A stretch of DNA of 64,000 nt from Desulfuromonadaceae bacterium (GTDB lineage Bacteria > Desulfobacterota > Desulfuromonadia > Geobacterales > Pseudopelobacteraceae). The DNA lies in NCBI GenBank assembly GCA_028681335.1, contig JAQUIT010000001.1, positions 248,001 to 312,000 of the forward strand, written 5' to 3'. Made by a program: the position numbers and the translations under genes. Below the pieces are notes generated by a model. It did no database searches. It worked only from the letters and a program-made list of their open reading frames with translations, and was not told the DNA's origin. Below are positions 18,432 through 26,892 of this stretch, one piece after another (the first letter of the stretch is position 1; each line of letters starts with the position of its first letter).

Positions 18432-20111
18432 ATGAGCAACGTAATTCGCAACAGGCACAGAGCCTTGCTCAAGGCTGAGACGCATTTGCATAAAACCGGC
18501 AGGGTAGGGCAGCTCTCTTTCTGTCTCATCTCCCCAAGTCGCTATCAGACCGGTATGAGCAGCCTTGGTTTTCAGACGGTATATGCTCTCTTATCCAATG
18601 AAGCAGATATCCGTTGTGAGCGGGCCTTTTTTCCCGACCGTGAGGATTTGGAAGAATATCGCCGGAGCGGGACGCCGCTTCTTTCACTGGAATCTTCAAC
18701 CCCACTCGCAGATTTTGATGTCATTGCCTTTTCAACCTCGTTTGAGCCGGACTATCTGAATATTCCCATTATCCTTAATATGGCGCGTATTCCGCTTTAT
18801 TCAGGCAAGCGCAGTCAGTCTGATCCGCTTGTCATTGCCGGAGGTGCAGCCTTTTTCATCAACCCCGAACCGGTAGCCGATTTCATTGATGCAATCTGCA
18901 TTGGTGAAGGCGAAGATATTATTCCGAAAATTACAGCGACGCTCTTGTCGCCTGTTGACGATGGCCGGATCGGCCTGTTGCAGGCTCTCTCCACGATTAG
19001 CGGTGTCTACATCCCTGCTTTTTATCAACCAAGCTACCAAGGCGGTGTCTTGGCCGGTTATACCTCTCAAAACAACGCTCCTCTGCCGGTCGTGCGCATG
19101 CCGGTCTGTCTTGAGCTGCATGAGCCATCCTCTTCACAGATATTGACCGAAAATACGGAGTTTGGCGATATGTTTCTGGTGGAAGTAAGTCGTGGCTGCC
19201 CGCGCGGATGCCGTTTCTGTAGTTCGGGTTTTATCTACGGAGCATTTCGTCAGCAACCATTCAACAACGTTATTTCCCTGATTGATCAGGGACTTGCCCA
19301 TCGGAAAAAAGTGGGCCTTGTTGGTGCGGCGGTATCAGATTACGCTGAAATTGGTCGGCTCTGTCAGTATATAGTCGAAAAGGGTGCCAAGGTTTCAGTT
19401 TCCTCTTTGCGGATTGACCGAATCGACACTGAAATGCTCGACGCCCTGATAGCAAGCGGGCATAAAACAATTTCACTGGCTCCTGAGGGTGGATCACAGC
19501 GCATGCGTGATGTTATACGCAAAAATCTGACCGAAGAGCAGATTCTGACTGCTTGCGAAATGTTGATCTCAAGGGATATCCTCAATCTGAAGCTCTATTT
19601 TATCATCGGTTTACCTGGTGAAACTGACGCTGATCTTGATGAAATGGTACGACTGATTGAAGTCATACGCGAACGAGTTATCGAGCGCGGGCGCGCCAAC
19701 AAGCGTCTCGGTGAAATCAGCGTATCGGTTAACCCGTTCATTCCCAAACCATTTACCCCATTTCAGTGGTGTGGCATGGAACCGCTCCCGTCGCTGGAAC
19801 GCAAGGTTAAACTGCTGGAGAACCGCCTGCGGCGACTGTCCAATGTCAAGCTGAAGGTTGAGAGTCTTCGCGAATCCTACCTGCAGGCACTCCTGTCACG
19901 CGGTGATCGCCGCCTGGCACCGCTACTGATCTCAATGGCAGACGGCGTTAATCTTAAAAAATCTGCCAAAATCTGCGCTATTGATACGGACAGCTATGTG
20001 CAACGCACTATAAGCGCTGAAGAAGTAATGCCGTGGAGTGTTGTCGGTACTGCTGAGACGGCTCTTCTCCGGAGAGAATACGAGCGGGCACTGGAGGTCA
20101 TAAATAGATGA
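18432..20111 (+). CDS. B12-binding-like radical SAM protein, paralogue of the TIGR03960 family
   Basis: A 559-residue protein with an N-terminal cobalamin-binding-like region (VIAGGAAFFINPEPVADF, GEGED) and a radical SAM core with cluster motif CPRGCRFC near residue 257. It has the APEGGSQRMRDVI and IIGLPGE segments seen in the larger protein at 5352, and ends with the shared RGDRRLAPLLI block. It lacks the DUF2344 extension. No reaction can be assigned. The start has no strong Shine-Dalgarno site but lies directly after the sfrA terminator. Its stop codon overlaps the ATG of a 59-codon Cys-motif gene (ATGA), so the two are translationally coupled and may act together. Confidence 0.85.
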   Translation: MSNVIRNRHRALLKAETHLHKTGRVGQLSFCLISPSRYQTGMSSLGFQTVYALLSNEADIRCERAFFPDREDLEEYRRSGTPLLSLESSTPLADFDVIAFSTSFEPDYLNIPIILNMARIPLYSGKRSQSDPLVIAGGAAFFINPEPVADFIDAICIGEGEDIIPKITATLLSPVDDGRIGLLQALSTISGVYIPAFYQPSYQGGVLAGYTSQNNAPLPVVRMPVCLELHEPSSSQILTENTEFGDMFLVEVSRGCPRGCRFCSSGFIYGAFRQQPFNNVISLIDQGLAHRKKVGLVGAAVSDYAEIGRLCQYIVEKGAKVSVSSLRIDRIDTEMLDALIASGHKTISLAPEGGSQRMRDVIRKNLTEEQILTACEMLISRDILNLKLYFIIGLPGETDADLDEMVRLIEVIRERVIERGRANKRLGEISVSVNPFIPKPFTPFQWCGMEPLPSLERKVKLLENRLRRLSNVKLKVESLRESYLQALLSRGDRRLAPLLISMADGVNLKKSAKICAIDTDSYVQRTISAEEVMPWSVVGTAETALLRREYERALEVINR

Positions 20112-20287
20112 AAACCTGTGCAATGTGCAAAAAAGAATATGACGAAAAGACTGTGCACTCAGAGTACGCAGAGGCCGGAGAGTGGCTGGCTGGTGAGGTG
20201 TGGGATGATGCCGGGGAACTCTGCCCGCTCTGCCTAGAAAATCGAGCAAGGCTGGTGATGATGTACGGCCATGAGATCAATAGTTAG
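20108..20287 (+). CDS. 59-residue CXXC zinc-finger-like protein coupled to the radical SAM gene
   Basis: A small gene starting inside the stop codon of the radical SAM gene (ATGA). It encodes 59 residues with CAMC near the N-terminus (Cys4, Cys7) and CPLC near residue 39 (Cys39, Cys42). This is the spacing of a treble-clef or rubredoxin-like zinc site. The region between is acidic and tryptophan-rich (GEWLAGEVWDDAGE). I do not recognise a named family. It is followed within 20 bp by a strong terminator, so the radical SAM gene and this one form a complete two-gene unit. It could be a substrate, a maturation partner or an unrelated zinc protein. Confidence 0.7.
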   Translation: MKTCAMCKKEYDEKTVHSEYAEAGEWLAGEVWDDAGELCPLCLENRARLVMMYGHEINS

Positions 20288-20306
20288 AATCTGTTTTCAA
20301 ACGTCA

Positions 20307-20349
20307 CACAAAAAAAGAGGCGAGCATTATGATCGCCTCTTTTTTTGTG
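20307..20349. terminator. Bidirectional intrinsic terminator
   Basis: AAAAAAGAGGCGA paired with its complement, TCGCCTCTTTTTT, around a 9-nt loop. It ends the plus-strand radical SAM unit and the convergent flavodiiron gene. Confidence 0.9.
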
Positions 20350-20373
20350 ATCACAGTTAAAAGTACAAAACCA

Positions 20374-21564
20374 TTATCTGGCGGCCACGGCTTCTGCCGC
20401 CGCACGGCCAAGCGCCTCACATTGTTGGAGAACTTCAGGTTTGGGCGAGAATGTCGTCCTGACAGTGTCAGCAACCAGCTTGAAGCCAAGGCTCTTAAGG
20501 CGCTCTTCTGCCATTTTGCACGCCTCACCACTCCAGCCGTAACTGCCGAAGATGCCGGCAAGGTTGGTCTTCAATTTCACGGTACTGAGATAGGCCAGTA
20601 CTTCCCACATCGGTTTTGCGATATCGCGGTTAAACGTCGGGATACCGAAAAGCAGGGCATCAGCTTCTTCCATCAGGTTTCGCAGTTCGCTGGCATTCAG
20701 GCTGTTGATATGATAACTGGCAACTTCTATTCCACCTTGAGCGGCACCACTGGCGACAGCGTGAGCCATCTTTTCGGTGCTGCCGTGCGGCGAAAGGAAC
20801 AGGACAACGATTTTTTTATTCTGTGAAGTTGGCTTACTCCAGTTTTCAAACTGCTGAATAACTTTCCATGGATCACGTCGGATAATCGGCCCGTGGCTGG
20901 GGCAGATCATGTCAATAACGTCGTGGCGAATCTTCTCTACAGCTGAGAGAACTTTGTCCTTGAATGGCCGGAAAATGCAGTCGAAATAAAAATGGCGCGC
21001 CGAGGTAAAATCTTCCACCTCATCATTAAAAATATGTCCGGTTTGCCAGTAGTGAGCGGCGAAAGCGTCACAGGAAAAAAGGATGTTCTCTTCCTCCAGT
21101 CTGGTGAACATGGTATCCGGCCAATGAAGAAAAGGTGCAATAATAAAGCGGAGAGTGCGACCGCCAAGATCCAGGGTGTCCCCATCTTTGACGGTATTGC
21201 AGGTAATAGGCTTTAGCAGGATGTTGGCCAGGAAAGTCTTAGCAGCTATCGAACAGTAGACCTGCGCCTGGGGAGCCTGCTCCAATAGGTACGAGAGTGA
21301 ACCTGAGTGGTCGTGCTCGGTATGATTGACAATTATATAGTCGATAGTCTTGGGATCCACAAGTGACCTGACCTTGTCCATATATTCGTCGACAAACTTT
21401 TCTTCTACCGTATCGATAAGGACTGTTTTGTCGTTCCACTTGAGCAGATACGCGTTGTAACTGGTGCCGTGTTCTGTTGGAAAAAGGTCGTCAAATACAC
21501 GTAGATCGGGATCTTCTGATCCGATCCAGTATAATCCGGGTTTTATTTCTATCGGTCCAAGCAT
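20374..21564 (-). CDS. Flavodiiron protein (A-type flavoprotein, O2/NO reductase)
   Basis: A 396-residue cytoplasmic protein with an N-terminal metallo-beta-lactamase-like diiron domain (VNHTEHDHSGSL gives the HxExDH iron ligands) and a C-terminal flavodoxin domain (VLFLSPHGSTEKMAHAV for FMN phosphate binding, then GSYGWSGEA). It reduces O2 to water or NO to N2O with electrons from rubredoxin or a related carrier, protecting anaerobes from oxygen or nitrosative stress. AAGGAG precedes the ATG. It lacks a fused rubredoxin domain, and no rubredoxin gene is adjacent. Confidence 0.95.
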   Translation of the reverse strand: MLGPIEIKPGLYWIGSEDPDLRVFDDLFPTEHGTSYNAYLLKWNDKTVLIDTVEEKFVDEYMDKVRSLVDPKTIDYIIVNHTEHDHSGSLSYLLEQAPQAQVYCSIAAKTFLANILLKPITCNTVKDGDTLDLGGRTLRFIIAPFLHWPDTMFTRLEEENILFSCDAFAAHYWQTGHIFNDEVEDFTSARHFYFDCIFRPFKDKVLSAVEKIRHDVIDMICPSHGPIIRRDPWKVIQQFENWSKPTSQNKKIVVLFLSPHGSTEKMAHAVASGAAQGGIEVASYHINSLNASELRNLMEEADALLFGIPTFNRDIAKPMWEVLAYLSTVKLKTNLAGIFGSYGWSGEACKMAEERLKSLGFKLVADTVRTTFSPKPEVLQQCEALGRAAAEAVAAR

Positions 21565-21745
21565 ACTATGTGATCTCCTTTTGTTCGCGTGAAGCTGTCC
21601 GCAACTTTGAGGGGCTACATGCTCTGTTAAATTTAACTATCCTGTCGAATTACCGGCAATATATCAGAACTGATATCTCGTATACAAGCTGCAAATAATC
21701 AGTTTGCAATTGTTTTGCCTCCCTGTTTCTGCTACACAGGTAGTC

Positions 21746-22327
21746 ATGAAAGAGATGGCCAGATCACGAATAGAGTTGTTGCGCCCGTTGCTCAAAGACC
21801 CCGTCGCGGATGTAAGAACCGCCGCCGCTGAGGCAATTGAAAGACTGGAGGCAGCCAGCAGTGTCGATGAAATCCTCGCAACGCTGAAAACAGGGAATAA
21901 TGGTGCCAGAATAGGTGCTATCTATGCCTTGGGAGAGATTGGCGGCGAGAGGGTGCTGCCACCGCTGGTCTATTGTGCCAAGCGGCCCGAGGTAGATATC
22001 CGTTCAGTTGCGACAGCGGTACTGGGAAAGCTGGCTTTGCCTGCGGCGCTCCCGATTCTGGTTGAGCTTTTGGATGATATTGATCCTACTGTTCAGGGGT
22101 GGGCAATTGCAGGACTACGCAATTTCCAGGTTACGCCGGATATTCTGAACAAGCTGCGTCCATTCCTGAACGCGAGTGATGGTGTGCTGGAAGCCGAAGC
22201 TGCAATTACCTTGTCCTGGTTAAACGATCTGTATTCATTGGTTCAAATCAATGAACTCTTGACCTCCCACTACGCCTCATCCAGGCAAGCGGCTGCCATA
22301 GCACTTAGCCGCATGTCACTTCAGTAA
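21746..22327 (+). CDS. HEAT-repeat protein
   Basis: A 193-residue all-helical protein of repeated HEAT/PBS-lyase-type units (DPVADVRTAAAEAIERL, NNGARIGAIYALGEIGGE, RPEVDIRSVATAVLGKL, DIDPTVQGWAIAGLRNF). Such solenoids bind other proteins; no catalytic residues are seen. The ATG at 21746 (MKEMARS) is chosen over an upstream TTG, which would add a Cys-containing tail. An AGG lies 8 bp before it. It is convergent with, and overlaps by 7 bp, the HD-GYP gene, and a larger HEAT protein lies just beyond that. Functional partnership is likely but unproven. Confidence 0.8.
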   Translation: MKEMARSRIELLRPLLKDPVADVRTAAAEAIERLEAASSVDEILATLKTGNNGARIGAIYALGEIGGERVLPPLVYCAKRPEVDIRSVATAVLGKLALPAALPILVELLDDIDPTVQGWAIAGLRNFQVTPDILNKLRPFLNASDGVLEAEAAITLSWLNDLYSLVQINELLTSHYASSRQAAAIALSRMSLQ

Positions 22328-23712
22328 GCCCCGCTTCCAATCAAGCGCCCGATATCAATGTTTTTCAACAATGGATCAACGACCGCGATGATTTCAGCGT
22401 AGCGTGCTCCGTCAGAATCAATCAGCTCTTGTATGCGTGGCGCCGGGAGCCGACCGCCGTCTCCATCAATCAGGACATGTACCAGCGGGGCTTTTTCGTT
22501 CTGCGGGTTCGGCCGGTACACAAGTGCAACCTCGTTGGTGTCAAGACGTACAAGTGTCCCAACCGGGTAGCTACCCATCATTTCCACAAAACGCTCAACA
22601 ATGGCTCCATCCAGAAGAGTGTTGGACATCTTCTGCATTTCATTCAGAGCTGACCTGGGGTTTACCGGGGATTGGTAAACCCGCAGCGTTGTAATGGCGT
22701 CGTAGGTGTCGGCAACGGCAACAATGTCAATCATCCTGTCGCCAGGAAGCGTATTCGCCCATTCGGGATAACCGCTCCGGTTAAAATGTAGGTGGTGCCC
22801 CAGTACCACCGAGTAGATATGAGGAGCAAGACCTTCCATTTCACGGATAATTTTGGAGCCGAGTTCAGGGTGCCGCTTCATTTCATCAAACTCGGCGCTT
22901 GAAAGTTTGCCCGGTTTGTTAAGGATCCCCTTGGGAATCATTGTCTTGCCGATGTCGTGAAGTTGTCCGGCGATGCCGAGATCCCTGACCGCCAGGGCAT
23001 CCATACCAAGTGTTGTTCCCAGTGCCATCGCGAGGACGCCGACATTGACACAGTGATTGAAAGTGTAGTTGTCGTAGTCTTTGATCATGGTCAAGCCGAG
23101 CAGTGCCCATGGGTCATGCATTGTTATCCTGACCATCTGGTCAACAACCTTTATCAGTGGTTCGCTGTTGGGGATGCGTCCGCGCTCAATGTCCAGGCAT
23201 ATTGTATTGATGACAGAGAGAGCCCGGTTGTATGTCGCAATGTGGTCGCTCCCCGGGTCGCTTTCAGTTCCGTCACTGTTCTGGTCAAAGCGGTCGTCTC
23301 CGCGCCTGATCAGTTTAAGGTTTGTGATCCCCTCCTCTGCCATTTGGTGTAAAAGGGTGCCGAAGTCAACACCCTTGGCGGAGAACAGTTTGATAAATGT
23401 TTCCAACTCATCGAAACCGATGGCTGTGGTAATTATGATTCTGCCGATATCCTTTTCTACCAGCCGATTCGTTAGATCGGAGATTGGCGTTGACGGCACC
23501 AAAAAAAGATGCTCGTTCAAAAACATGATGTCGTCGACTAGTCCGAAGGAAAACAGTGGTTCCTCACTGAGAACCTCTGATATTATTTTGTGGAGCTCAG
23601 TCAGCGGCTGCCTTATTGCCGGGTGCGATGCAGGATAAAAGGCTATTCCTTTAACAGCGCCGGAAAATAGCGTAATCAGCCTCAGTGCATTAGGTTTGTC
23701 AAGAGATCTCAT
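22321..23712 (-). CDS. HD-GYP domain protein (probable c-di-GMP phosphodiesterase)
   Basis: A 463-residue protein. Residues 160-400 carry an HD-GYP domain with LHDIGK (HD pair), HPELGSKII, VLGHHLHFNRSGYP (the GYP signature, intact) and ADTYDAITT. Such domains hydrolyse c-di-GMP to pGpG or GMP. The first 130 residues form a separate domain containing FYPASHP, which resembles the N-terminus of the upstream HEAT protein (FYPKGHP). There is no receiver, PAS or membrane segment. It overlaps the upstream gene by 14 bp, with GAGGAAAG placed inside that gene, so the two are translationally coupled. Confidence 0.9.
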   Translation of the reverse strand: MRSLDKPNALRLITLFSGAVKGIAFYPASHPAIRQPLTELHKIISEVLSEEPLFSFGLVDDIMFLNEHLFLVPSTPISDLTNRLVEKDIGRIIITTAIGFDELETFIKLFSAKGVDFGTLLHQMAEEGITNLKLIRRGDDRFDQNSDGTESDPGSDHIATYNRALSVINTICLDIERGRIPNSEPLIKVVDQMVRITMHDPWALLGLTMIKDYDNYTFNHCVNVGVLAMALGTTLGMDALAVRDLGIAGQLHDIGKTMIPKGILNKPGKLSSAEFDEMKRHPELGSKIIREMEGLAPHIYSVVLGHHLHFNRSGYPEWANTLPGDRMIDIVAVADTYDAITTLRVYQSPVNPRSALNEMQKMSNTLLDGAIVERFVEMMGSYPVGTLVRLDTNEVALVYRPNPQNEKAPLVHVLIDGDGGRLPAPRIQELIDSDGARYAEIIAVVDPLLKNIDIGRLIGSGAY

Positions 23713-25303
23713 CGGCTCTTTCCTCTGTTTTTTCTAACTGTGAAATTGCATCCAGACAGGCAGAGCCCAGTTCCCCGCCGCCGGAGGCAAGTTTTTCAAG
23801 AGCCGGTAATGCCCTGGTATCACCAAGTTTTCCAAGGCAAACTACCACGGCCGTTTTGAGCTGCTTTCCGCGCGCAGGAGTGAACAAATAGTGTTCTTCG
23901 AGCAGTCTGACAAGATGTGGAGTCACCTGATGGTCCCCTATCAAGGCTATGGCTGCCAGAGCATCTATTTTGAGTGACAGTGATTTCAGAAACATGTCCC
24001 GTGCAAACACGATCTTCATGAGATCCGAGAGGGCCCTTCTGCTCTTCATCCCACCGAGCGAAGCGATTGCCTGTGGGTACAGTTCGGTGTCAGAGCCGCG
24101 TAGAATTCCTAAAATTGCGGTCTCGGCATCATTTCCCCCAATTTGCGCCAAGCTGCGAATGGCTTCTTTCCGTACACGCAGATCCGCATGATACAGGCAC
24201 GTTGACAGTGCCGGTAGTGCCTCGCGGTCGGCTATGGCACCAAGGATAGCACAGATATTACGTATAATGAACCAGCGGGAATCATTCATCATTTCCAGAA
24301 GCGCTGGAACGGCGGCTTCACCGAGACTTCCCAGCATGGTTGAGAGTATTTTCCTGACCTTAAGGCTGTTGGTTCGCCCCATCAGTTCAATAGCTGCTGT
24401 AATAGCGGTGGCTCCGCCGACTTTTATAACGGTAAAAAGAGCCTTCTGTGACACACCCTCATCTTGCCCAGCGCGCTCAAGGACAATCTGAATGACTTCG
24501 TCAGTGGTTATTATCTGCTCAATTGCAAATTGCGCCCCTTCACGCATGGTTTCACTGCGCGTTTCATCGCTGGTATGGCTGGCAAGCAACTCAACAAGCG
24601 GTAGCAGCAGGTGTGCTTCATGGCGCGCCAGCAGGCTGTCGGCGCAGGAAGCGGCCAGGCGGATCAGTATCAGATAGTTGTCATCATCTACGCAGGTAGC
24701 CAGCCGTTCCAGTAACTTCTGAAGTTGCTGGTCAGGAAGTAGGGCATCCGGTTCTGGCTCTGTCTGATCAACAACAGGTGGTGTGTCGGTGCCGTTTTCT
24801 ACTTCATCGACCCCCTCGGGAACAATTCCCGCCTGCTCAATCTGTTGGCGTTTTCCGCTGATAGCCGTCAGATCAAATTCGTTGACCGAGATGGAGCGAA
24901 CGCCATGCGTCGTCATGATTGTGTCGACACCGCCGGATTGCTGTATGTCTTCGGGTGACATACACAATATCTTGACCAGTTCAAGCAGGTCTTCCTGAAA
25001 GAGGTCGCCGGCGAATGTTATTTTCTGAACACGGCGTATAAGAAGCTCGAATGACAGGGCACAGGTCTGTTTGGTGGCATCTTTCAGCTGTTCCCCGTCA
25101 GGGAAGCTGAAGCAGTTGCGCCCGCAGGAGAGCGAAAGTGTGTTGCCGTCAAGCATCTTCAGCATAGCCGCATGAGCCGTGATCAGGCTGTTCCGCCGTG
25201 TCGGGTGCCCTTTCGGGTAAAACTTCCATGCCCGTACGGCACGGAAAATAGTGCCGAGCGCATTGAGGGCTCCTTGCGTTGTCGGTGGTCGATAGAAATC
25301 CAT
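23699..25303 (-). CDS. HEAT-repeat protein with an N-terminal FYPxxHP domain
   Basis: A 534-residue cytoplasmic protein. Residues 1-130 form a domain with KFYPKGHPTRRNSL that also opens the HD-GYP protein encoded next. A low-complexity acidic linker (near 150-190) follows. Residues 200-520 are HEAT/PBS-lyase repeats (for example AVPALLEMMNDSRWFIIRNICAILG and DLRVRKEAIRSLAQIGG). Probably a scaffold working with the HD-GYP enzyme. AAGGAA precedes the ATG. It is divergent from radA, with 113 bp between. Confidence 0.85.
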   Translation of the reverse strand: MDFYRPPTTQGALNALGTIFRAVRAWKFYPKGHPTRRNSLITAHAAMLKMLDGNTLSLSCGRNCFSFPDGEQLKDATKQTCALSFELLIRRVQKITFAGDLFQEDLLELVKILCMSPEDIQQSGGVDTIMTTHGVRSISVNEFDLTAISGKRQQIEQAGIVPEGVDEVENGTDTPPVVDQTEPEPDALLPDQQLQKLLERLATCVDDDNYLILIRLAASCADSLLARHEAHLLLPLVELLASHTSDETRSETMREGAQFAIEQIITTDEVIQIVLERAGQDEGVSQKALFTVIKVGGATAITAAIELMGRTNSLKVRKILSTMLGSLGEAAVPALLEMMNDSRWFIIRNICAILGAIADREALPALSTCLYHADLRVRKEAIRSLAQIGGNDAETAILGILRGSDTELYPQAIASLGGMKSRRALSDLMKIVFARDMFLKSLSLKIDALAAIALIGDHQVTPHLVRLLEEHYLFTPARGKQLKTAVVVCLGKLGDTRALPALEKLASGGGELGSACLDAISQLEKTEERADEIS

Positions 25304-25416
25304 TGTGGTTCCTTGTGTTAGTGTTTGAAATTATGCCATACTGCGCCGGAAATGTCTTAGCAAATAATATAAAACATGCCGATTATATCAGCAGTTTAGC
25401 GCATGAAGAGGTCTGT

Positions 25417-26769
25417 ATGAAGCAGAAAACAATCTTCACCTGTCAAAAATGTGGCAGCCAGTCTCCCAAGTGGCTTGGCAAATGTCCGGATTGCGGCGCC
25501 TGGAACAGCCTGGCCGAAGAGGTTGTCGTTAAAGTCTCGTCCGTATCCCGGCTTGCAGGAGGCGCCATCCCGGTACCTATCTGTGATGTTCCTCCCCAGG
25601 CAGAGACGCGCCGGCCTACCGGTATCGGAGAGCTCGACCGCGTGCTGGGGGGCGGTATCGTGCCCGGCTCGCTGGTGCTCATCGGTGGTGATCCCGGAAT
25701 CGGAAAATCGACACTGCTGCTGCAGGCGATGCACACACTGGCCGAAGAGGCGGGGAAGGTGCTGTACGTTTCGGGCGAGGAGTCCGCTTCGCAGACACGG
25801 TTAAGGGGGGAGCGTCTCGGAGCATCGAGTAAAAACCTGCTGATTCTGGCGGAAAACTCGCTGGAAGCGATCCTGGGGCAGGCCGCTGCTCTCAAGCCTG
25901 CCGCAATGGTAGTAGACTCTATCCAGACCGTCTGGACCTCCTCTCTGGAATCAGCCCCCGGCAGTGTCAGCCAGGTGCGGGAGTCGGCAGGTAAACTAAT
26001 GCTGCTTGCCAAGGGGAGTGATATCCCGGTTTTTATCGTCGGTCATGTGACCAAAGACGGCTCTATCGCCGGTCCCCGCGTACTGGAGCATATGGTTGAC
26101 ACGGTGCTCTATTTCGAGGGTGACGGCAGCCATCCCTTCCGTATACTGCGGGCGGTAAAGAACCGTTTCGGTTCGACCAATGAGATTGGTGTCTTTGAGA
26201 TGAAACAAGAGGGGCTGTGCGGCGTGGCAAATCCTTCGGAGCTGTTTCTCTCCGAGCGCCCTCTGGGGGTGTCGGGTTCAGTCGTCACCACCTCGCTGGA
26301 GGGGAGCCGGCCGCTGCTGGTGGAGCTTCAGGCGCTGGTTACCCCCTCCTCTTACGGAGTTCCCCGTCGTACAACCATAGGGGTCGATCATAACCGCCTG
26401 GCTTTGCTGGTTGCCGTTCTGGAAAAGAAGGTCGGGTTGCACATGGCAGGCCAGGACATTTTCCTCAATGCTGCAGGCGGAGCGCGGCTGAACGAGCCGG
26501 CGGCCGATCTGGCCATGATTGTGGCGGTCGCCTCCAGTCACCTCGACAAAGCAATCCCTCCCGATACGGTGGTGTTCGGTGAAGTCGGTCTGGCTGGCGA
26601 GGTACGGGCAGTCACACAGCCTGAATTGCGTATTGCCGAAGCCGAAAAGCTCGGTTTCAAGCGCTGCATCATTCCGGCCGGCAGCATGAAGCGTCTGAAA
26701 AAACGCGGCATCCGTCTGGAAGGTGTTGCCACGGTCCAGGCGGCACTGGACGTGCTCTTCGAATCGTGA
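25417..26769 (+). CDS. radA: DNA repair protein RadA (Sms)
   Basis: A 450-residue RecA-related ATPase that drives branch migration during recombination. An N-terminal C4 zinc finger (FTCQKCGSQSPKWLGKCPDC) precedes the RecA core with Walker A GGDPGIGKST and the RadA-specific KNRFG motif. A C-terminal Lon-like domain (GGARLNEPAADLA, FGEVGLAGEVRAV) follows. The ATG at 25417 gives the standard MKQKTIFTCQKCG start with GAGG upstream; 46 more upstream in-frame codons are not part of the protein. Confidence 0.97.
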   Translation: MKQKTIFTCQKCGSQSPKWLGKCPDCGAWNSLAEEVVVKVSSVSRLAGGAIPVPICDVPPQAETRRPTGIGELDRVLGGGIVPGSLVLIGGDPGIGKSTLLLQAMHTLAEEAGKVLYVSGEESASQTRLRGERLGASSKNLLILAENSLEAILGQAAALKPAAMVVDSIQTVWTSSLESAPGSVSQVRESAGKLMLLAKGSDIPVFIVGHVTKDGSIAGPRVLEHMVDTVLYFEGDGSHPFRILRAVKNRFGSTNEIGVFEMKQEGLCGVANPSELFLSERPLGVSGSVVTTSLEGSRPLLVELQALVTPSSYGVPRRTTIGVDHNRLALLVAVLEKKVGLHMAGQDIFLNAAGGARLNEPAADLAMIVAVASSHLDKAIPPDTVVFGEVGLAGEVRAVTQPELRIAEAEKLGFKRCIIPAGSMKRLKKRGIRLEGVATVQAALDVLFES

Positions 26770-26892
26770 TGACAGCGTCAACCTTTACCGTCGGCGGTGT
26801 GTTGCGGCGGTCTTTTGTGTCTGGAAATATGGCTGCTATCATGCTACACAGGGCCTTCAATATTTAATTGCCAAACAGGGAGGCCCACTGCC

